Shown here: piece after piece, positions 62,784-64,000 of the stretch
Numbering within the stretch: the stretch's first letter is position 1
Layout: each line of letters opens with the position of its first letter
NCBI GenBank assembly: GCA_963729295.1
Contig: CAVSNJ010000016.1
Coordinates: forward strand, 1 to 64,000
DNA from: DATJLY01 sp963729295
Lineage (GTDB): Bacteria; Pseudomonadota; Alphaproteobacteria; ATCC43930; CGMCC-115725
Direction of reading: 5' to 3'
Length of the DNA: 64,000 bases
The notes under the pieces: generated by a model
Database searches by the model: none
Told to the model about the DNA's origin: nothing
What the model saw: the letters and a program-made list of their open reading frames with translations, nothing else
Program-made: the position numbers and the translations under genes

Positions 62784-63743
62784 TCAGGACTTGCCGGGAA
62801 GCGCCAGGAGCTGGTTCGGGTAGATGAGATTGGGGTCGGCGATCTCGGACTGGTTGGCGCGATAGATCTCGACATAGCGCAGCCCGTCGCCATAGGAGCG
62901 GCGCGCCAGGTGCCAGAGGTTGTTGCCGGGCACGACCGCGAGATAATCGCCGCCGCCGAGCTCGCCGGGCGCGGCGCGGCGCATGTCGAGCGTGGTCTCC
63001 TCCGCCTTGCCGTCGGCGCCGCGGCTGACGAGGCGCAGGTGGTAGAGCCCGACCGGCACGCCGGTTTGCAGCGCGAGCGACCAGCCGCCATCGGCGGCGG
63101 GCGTCGCCGAGCCGACCACGTGATCGTCGATGAAGATCTCGACATTGGCGCCGGGATCGGCGCGGCCGCTCAGGATGGTGCGGCCGGATGCGTCGTATTC
63201 GACCATGTCGAGCGCCACATGGCGCGGCGCGCGCGCGCCCACGGCGCCGATCGATCGTGCCGCGCCCGGCCCTTGCGGCAGCGCCACGGCAACGGGCGGT
63301 TGCGCCGGGGTTTCGGGCACGATGACGGCCAAGGATGTTGCCGATTTCTGTGGCGTGGGGGTGCCGGGCGCCTGTGCCGACAAGGTCAGATCCTGCGCCC
63401 CGGGCGCCAACGGCCGATCGGTCGTCACCACCCATTCGCCGTTCGGATCGGCGGTCGCATTGGCGATCGGCACGCCATGGTCGAGCACCGTCACCTTGGC
63501 GCCCGGCGCGGCGCGGCCGGCGATCACCGCCGTTCCGTCCGAACCGACATGAAACGCATCGAAGCTCGGGCTGACGGGGCCGGGCTGCGGCGCGGCCTGC
63601 GCCTGCTGTTGCGCCGTCGGCGCGGCCGCGGGCGGCGCCGTGACCTTGCCGGGCGGACGAACGAACCACACGCCCGCGCCGATCGCCATGAGCAGCGCAA
63701 TGATCGCAATGACGACGAAGGGGCCGCGGTAATTCTGTTTCAT
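62784..63743 (-). CDS. LysM peptidoglycan-binding membrane protein with Ig-like segments
   Basis: 319 residues. N-terminal anchor helix (PFVVIAIIALLMAIGAGVWFV), Pro/Ala-rich linker. Two Ig-like beta segments follow (AVIAGRAAPGAKVTVLDHGVPIANATADPNGEW and ILSGRADPGANVEIFIDDHVVGSATPAADGGW). A C-terminal LysM domain (YLAVVPGNNLWHLARRSYGDGLRYVEIYRANQSEIADPNLIYPNQLLALP) closes it. It likely sits in the inner membrane and reaches peptidoglycan. The start was placed at the Met before QNYRGPF. Confidence 0.88.
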   Translation of the reverse strand: MKQNYRGPFVVIAIIALLMAIGAGVWFVRPPGKVTAPPAAAPTAQQQAQAAPQPGPVSPSFDAFHVGSDGTAVIAGRAAPGAKVTVLDHGVPIANATADPNGEWVVTTDRPLAPGAQDLTLSAQAPGTPTPQKSATSLAVIVPETPAQPPVAVALPQGPGAARSIGAVGARAPRHVALDMVEYDASGRTILSGRADPGANVEIFIDDHVVGSATPAADGGWSLALQTGVPVGLYHLRLVSRGADGKAEETTLDMRRAAPGELGGGDYLAVVPGNNLWHLARRSYGDGLRYVEIYRANQSEIADPNLIYPNQLLALPGKS

Positions 63744-63913
63744 GGCGCCTGGCGCTTTCGGCCGGGATGCGAACGGCACCGCTACGCGGGTGTTACCGCG
63801 ATCCGGGGCAAGGACGCAACCGGGCAAAGTCCCCTTGGAAGCGCCGCGCCGAGGGCGCATCTTAAGCGTCGAGGGCAACCGGAGAGAGTTGGGGCTTTAG
63901 GAATTTGGTAAGC

Positions 63914-64000
63914 ATGGCATCGGTGAAGCGCGTTTGCGTCTATTGCGGGTCGTCCGGCCGAGTCGATGAAATCTACCGCGCCGCGGCGACGCGGCTCGGC
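63914..64000 (+). CDS. LOG-family (TIGR00730) phosphoribohydrolase, 5' part
   Basis: The 29 visible codons read MASVKRVCVYCGSSGRVDEIYRAAATRLG. VCVYCGSS is the nucleotide-binding start of the LOG family (cytokinin riboside 5'-monophosphate phosphoribohydrolase-type). The rest lies beyond the window. An ATG-proximal GGTAAGC is a weak RBS. Confidence 0.75.
   Translation, partial: MASVKRVCVYCGSSGRVDEIYRAAATRLG

Overview
The window is about 68% G+C with densely packed genes on both strands. It looks like a chromosomal segment of an alphaproteobacterium, perhaps Rhodospirillales- or Hyphomicrobiales-like. The lineage call is inferred from gene content: an NDUFS4-like complex I subunit, a type 2 ArgC, the rpmF-plsX-fabH-ihfA-merR order, DUF1491, Tim44-like and XRE proteins, class I PhaC, EgtB/EgtD and a molybdenum hydroxylase (cox) cluster. 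No rRNA, CRISPR array, integrase, transposase or complete prophage is visible.

Layout. 1-8.8 kb: an OmpA-type lipoprotein cut by the window edge, PHA synthase, a TRAP binding protein, argC, the rplM-rpsI operon with a good promoter, then enoyl-CoA hydratase, a CoA-binding protein and a frameshifted metY-like gene. 8.8-10.3 kb: a lower-G+C accessory patch with a phage-type P63C gene and intergenic palindromes. 10.3-23 kb: cutA, a TPR-sulfotransferase, an SDR, an orphan Tat-type binding protein, the lipid/ribosome operon rpmF-plsX-fabH-ihfA-merR, LLM and MBL enzymes, a passenger-like secreted protein and three tRNAs. 23-30.2 kb: a Fur-family regulator divergent from a metal-uptake module (DUF2946 protein, TonB receptor, TonB, ExbB, two ExbD, TPR lipoprotein), with a 17-bp palindrome between them. 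30.2-33.5 kb: an orphan binding protein and a DUF3237-DUF192-antiporter operon. 33.6-45.7 kb: a form II CO-dehydrogenase-like cluster (coxG, S, L, M, D, E, split XdhC, MoeA/MobA-like fusion), broken by a hydrolase and by a low-G+C pair encoding a DEDDh exonuclease and a nucleotidyltransferase. 45.7-58.3 kb: hydrolases, a GST, CbpA with a CbpM-CopD fusion, an extradiol dioxygenase, SDR, IMPase, amine oxidase, MipA, an MFS transporter and an ATL-like unknown. 58.3-64 kb: ergothioneine genes (egtD and a frameshifted egtB), a Tim44-like protein, DUF1491, an XRE regulator, a LysM protein and the start of a LOG-family gene.

The two frameshifts are each one extra base in otherwise intact genes. They may be assembly errors. 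Three families of GC-rich intergenic palindromes recur between genes. The likeliest undescribed system is the overlapping exonuclease-nucleotidyltransferase pair inside the cox cluster. No intergenic stretch exceeds 300 bases.
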